NCBI GenBank assembly: GCA_020634115.1
Contig: JACKCH010000012.1
Span: 310,001 to 374,000 of the forward strand
Direction of reading: 5' to 3'
From: Anaerolineaceae bacterium
GTDB taxonomy: Bacteria > Chloroflexota > Anaerolineae > Aggregatilineales > Phototrophicaceae
DNA length: 64,000 nt
Below, one piece after another: positions 61,402-64,000 of the stretch. Within the stretch, counting starts at the first letter, position 1, and each line of letters starts with the position of its first letter. The notes under the pieces are model-generated. The model was not told the DNA's origin, ran no database searches, and saw nothing but the letters and a program-made list of their open reading frames with translations. Both the position numbers and the translations under genes were made by a program.

Positions 61402-63635
61402 TGATGTCCCGAATAACATTTCTCGCCGCACTGCTGGCTTTAATCCTGGCACTTCCCCCTTCCCCTATTCACGCGCAACAGTTGGAACAGGACTTGGAAC
61501 GTATCCAACGAGCAACGGTATTCATCATGCAGGCGGAAAACGTCGGGGATGAACTGATCGTAACCTGTGTGGGGTCTGGCACACTGGTCAGCCGCGATGG
61601 GTTAATTATCACGAATGCGCATAACACGCTGCAAGATACGGCTTGTCCGGGCGAAACCTTGATCGTCGCGCTGACCATCACGCCGGGCGAGCCGCCTGTA
61701 CCCAAATACCGCGCAGAAATCGCCCAGGCTGATCCAGGGTTAGATATTGCGCTGCTTCGTATCAATCGGGAATTGGATGGGCGCTTAATCGAAAGCAGCA
61801 GTCTGGCACTGCCGTTCGTTGAACTGGCCGATTCGAGCGCGACTCAGCTTGACCAGACGATCACCGTAGTCGGCTATCCAGGGATTGGGAGCGACTCCGT
61901 AGGTATTGCCAGGGGAACCATTGTTGGTTTCACGGCTGAACCGCGCGGGGGCGATAAAGCTTGGATAAAAACCAGTGCGGTTATTCCGGGAACGATGTCG
62001 GGCGGGGGTGCCTACAACGCCGCAGGGCAGCTTATCGGGATTCCCACGACAGCACCTATCACTTCGCTTGGCACGGATACGAGTTGCCAACCATTGCAGG
62101 ATACCAACGGGGATGGATTAGTTAATAACAACGATATTTGCATCCCGGTGGGCGGGTTTATCAACGCGCTGCGGCCTGCCAGTTTTGCCCGCCCCCTGCT
62201 GCGCGGTGCGGCTCTGGGATTAACAGTCACGACGCCTGACCCGCCCGGTTCACAGTTCAGCGGCACAGGAACTCCAACGTTTAAGAATCTGTTTTTTGCG
62301 CCGTCGGTCAACGAAGCGGGTATGCCAACGGCGGTCATTGGCAATCTCCCTGCCGGGAGTACCGGGCTGTATTTGTTTTTTGACTATGCGAACATGACGC
62401 CGGAAACAGTATACGAACTACGGGTCACTACCAACGGCATCCCCAACCCGACCTTCAGCCTCGCGCCCGTGCGCTGGAGCGGCGGGGAAAACGGCCTGTG
62501 GTATATCGGCAGCGCCAATCAACCCTGGGCGAATGGCGTCTATGAATTCACGCTGTTTGTGAACGGTGTCACCTCTGGTACAGCCCGCCTGAATATTGGC
62601 GGCGCAGCGGAACTTTCGCCAACATTCCGCGATATTGTGTTCGGCATTCTGGATTTACGAGGCAATCCACTGGGAAATGGCTTCGTTTTACCAACTGGCA
62701 ATGTCGCGGGGGCACGTTTCATCTACCAGAATATGGAAAATGGCGTCGAATGGGTCAGTTTGTGGTATTACAACGGGGTTGAATTCTCACGGCAGACCAA
62801 CACCTGGGACGCCGGAGCCAACGGCGACATGACCACCAGCATCCAGGCCTCTAACGGCCTGTTACCAGGAACGTACCGGCTTGAACTCTACATCTCCGGG
62901 CGGTTAGCGGCGAAGTCTGACCTGGTGATTGCCGGGTCGCAGCAGGGCGCGTATGCCGATATTTTTACCAATCTTCACTTTACGACGGCGAACAGTGCGT
63001 CCGAAGCGCTTTCCGCCTCGCCAATCAGCAATTTTCCCAGTGCGGTACGCGATTTGTACGCGCTGGCCGACTGGCAGCAAATTGGCTCCGGCACGATATG
63101 GACGATGCGCTGGTCAGTGGATGGCAATATTTTCTACGAGCAGATAGTTCCCTGGAGTCAGGCGGAAAGTGGGGCGGGTTATCTGGTACAGTTAAGTGAC
63201 CCGACCAGCATCCCGGACGGTACTTACCGCGTTGAGTTCCTCATCAACAACTTACCCCTGGCCGCTGCCGAGGCGCAGGTAGGGATCGGTCAGCTTCCGA
63301 TTGATCGCTTTGCCCAGGCTGGCGGCGTTCAACTCCGGGGTAAAATACTGGATACGGATACCCGGCAGGGCATCCCCGGCGTAACCTTTATCCTGATTAG
63401 CGAAGACTTCTCTGTGAGCGAGTTTGTCGACTCCTGGGATCAAAACATGATTTATGCCCTCGCTGTCACGGATGAAAACGGTGAATTCGAGTTAGACCGG
63501 CCACTTCAATTCGATGCCCCTTATAGTGTGGTCATCGCAGCGGACGGCTATTTGCCGATTACTGCTGATGGGGTGGAAATCACCGCCGAAACGAAGCTAC
63601 CTTTAGATTTAACCATTTATCTGACTCGTGATTAG
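61401..63635 (+). CDS. Secreted trypsin-like serine protease with repeat and carboxypeptidase-regulatory-like domains
   Basis: About 744 residues. Signal peptide about 1-25. Protease domain (about 30-260): His in LIITNAHNTL, Asp in PGLDIALLRIN, Ser in GTMSGGGAYN, the order of the S1 family. An insert DTNGDGLVNNNDICIP looks like a Ca-binding (dockerin/EF-like) loop. Residues about 290-640 hold three repeated beta domains, and the last 100 (GKILDTDTRQGIPGVTFILI) a carboxypeptidase-regulatory-like fold. I use ATG 61401; a TTG at 61398 is in frame. Third gene of a coupled operon. Confidence 0.87.
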   Translation: MMSRITFLAALLALILALPPSPIHAQQLEQDLERIQRATVFIMQAENVGDELIVTCVGSGTLVSRDGLIITNAHNTLQDTACPGETLIVALTITPGEPPVPKYRAEIAQADPGLDIALLRINRELDGRLIESSSLALPFVELADSSATQLDQTITVVGYPGIGSDSVGIARGTIVGFTAEPRGGDKAWIKTSAVIPGTMSGGGAYNAAGQLIGIPTTAPITSLGTDTSCQPLQDTNGDGLVNNNDICIPVGGFINALRPASFARPLLRGAALGLTVTTPDPPGSQFSGTGTPTFKNLFFAPSVNEAGMPTAVIGNLPAGSTGLYLFFDYANMTPETVYELRVTTNGIPNPTFSLAPVRWSGGENGLWYIGSANQPWANGVYEFTLFVNGVTSGTARLNIGGAAELSPTFRDIVFGILDLRGNPLGNGFVLPTGNVAGARFIYQNMENGVEWVSLWYYNGVEFSRQTNTWDAGANGDMTTSIQASNGLLPGTYRLELYISGRLAAKSDLVIAGSQQGAYADIFTNLHFTTANSASEALSASPISNFPSAVRDLYALADWQQIGSGTIWTMRWSVDGNIFYEQIVPWSQAESGAGYLVQLSDPTSIPDGTYRVEFLINNLPLAAAEAQVGIGQLPIDRFAQAGGVQLRGKILDTDTRQGIPGVTFILISEDFSVSEFVDSWDQNMIYALAVTDENGEFELDRPLQFDAPYSVVIAADGYLPITADGVEITAETKLPLDLTIYLTRD

Positions 63636-63639
63636 CCGC

Positions 63640-64000
63640 ATGGCCGAAAAACAACGTCTCGACATTCTGGTATACGAACAGGGTTTAGCCCCCAGCCGAG
63701 AAAAAGCCCGTGCGATGATTATGGCCGGGGAGATTCTGGTTGACCAGAAACGGGTAGACAAACCCGGCACTCGAGTTGCTGTGGCGGCAATCATCACCGC
63801 CAAAAGCAAGCCGCGCTACGTCAGCCGGGGCGGGGATAAACTGGCGGGCGCGTTAGATGCCTTTGCCATTCCCATAACCGGGCGGGTTTGCGCGGATGTC
63901 GGCGCGAGTACCGGTGGCTTCACGGACTGTCTGTTACAGCATGGGGCAGCAAGGGTATACGCGCTGGACGTAGGCTACGGCCAAATTCATTACAAACTGC
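63640..64000 (+). CDS. TlyA-type rRNA 2'-O-methyltransferase, truncated by window end
   Basis: First 120 residues only. N-terminal S4 RNA-binding domain (RLDILVYEQGLAPSREKAR; MAGEILVDQKRVDKPG), then YVSRGGDKLAGAL, and the start of the methyltransferase fold with VCADVGASTGGFTDCLL (SAM loop) and ALDVGYGQIHYKL. Relatives methylate rRNA cytidines and some are haemolysin-like. ATG 63640 is preferred; GTG 63628 overlaps the protease stop. Confidence 0.92.
   Translation, partial: MAEKQRLDILVYEQGLAPSREKARAMIMAGEILVDQKRVDKPGTRVAVAAIITAKSKPRYVSRGGDKLAGALDAFAIPITGRVCADVGASTGGFTDCLLQHGAARVYALDVGYGQIHYKL

Noticed and set aside
60841..61452. 203-residue open frame on the minus strand
   Set aside because: It lies wholly opposite the coupled 200-residue gene, has no family resemblance and no ribosome binding site of note.
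1..64000. CRISPR array, insertion sequence, prophage or rRNA operon
   Set aside because: No regularly spaced repeats, transposase or integrase motifs, or rRNA-like sequence were seen anywhere in the window.

Overview
The window looks like a chromosomal segment of a non-phototrophic or facultative member of the Chloroflexota (Anaerolineae-like). I infer this from the gene families; no marker gene was searched. The clues are an archaeal-style mevalonate branch with isopentenyl phosphate kinase, an archaeal/fungal-type aspartate-semialdehyde dehydrogenase, a DapL-type aminotransferase, many SH3, TPR, HEAT and STAND proteins, lipoprotein signals without recognisable outer-membrane machinery, and a HisZ-like protein. 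Coding density is high: no gap exceeds 300 bases, and genes are often coupled by ATGA, TGATG or TAATG overlaps. I saw no insertion sequence, integrase, prophage or CRISPR array.

Layout. 1-5.9 kb: a membrane histidine kinase, a polar amino acid ABC transporter (binding protein, permease, ATPase, with a terminator between binding protein and permease), and a GNAT acetyltransferase fused to a GIY-YIG domain. 5.9-15 kb, minus strand: plsX-fabF, then after a terminator a TPR protein, trmFO, a soluble histidine kinase, a DapL-like aminotransferase, hflX and a small membrane protein. 15.1-22.9 kb: tRNA-Leu(GAG) with a consensus promoter, a TPR membrane protein, a REC-GAF-kinase protein, and a ctpA-smpB-unknown-STAND operon ending at tRNA-Arg(TCG). 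23.1-28.5 kb: a tightly coupled three-gene unit of a P-loop ATPase with a C-terminal winged-helix-like region, a degenerate AddB-like helicase and a UvrD-like helicase. It contains no nuclease domain and is the best candidate here for an undescribed system. It ends at a 17-bp-stem hairpin.

28.6-34.9 kb: a YigZ/IMPACT protein, a large TPR protein, a single-domain response regulator, an SH3-repeat secreted protein and an L,D-transpeptidase. 35-39.9 kb: hisZ-hisG (long HisG) converging on an APH-like kinase coupled to hisD. 40-43.3 kb: an SqdB-like epimerase, asd and pheA. 43.5-44.7 kb: a SufR-like Fe-S regulator beside an A-type Fe-S carrier. 44.7-48.5 kb: three secreted envelope proteins (beta-propeller, LysM/M23, SH3). 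48.7-51.1 kb: an SCP2 protein, an AEC transporter and a HEAT-repeat protein.

51.1-56.4 kb: an RseP-type site-2 protease beside a mevalonate (di)phosphate decarboxylase, then a UbiA-type prenyltransferase, mevalonate kinase and isopentenyl phosphate kinase. Together these suggest the alternative mevalonate route through isopentenyl phosphate. 56.5-59.8 kb: an oligopeptide-type ABC transporter without ATPases. 59.9-63.6 kb: an operon of a degenerate PrsW-like membrane protein, a small anchored protein and a secreted trypsin-like protease. The window ends inside a tlyA-type rRNA methyltransferase gene.
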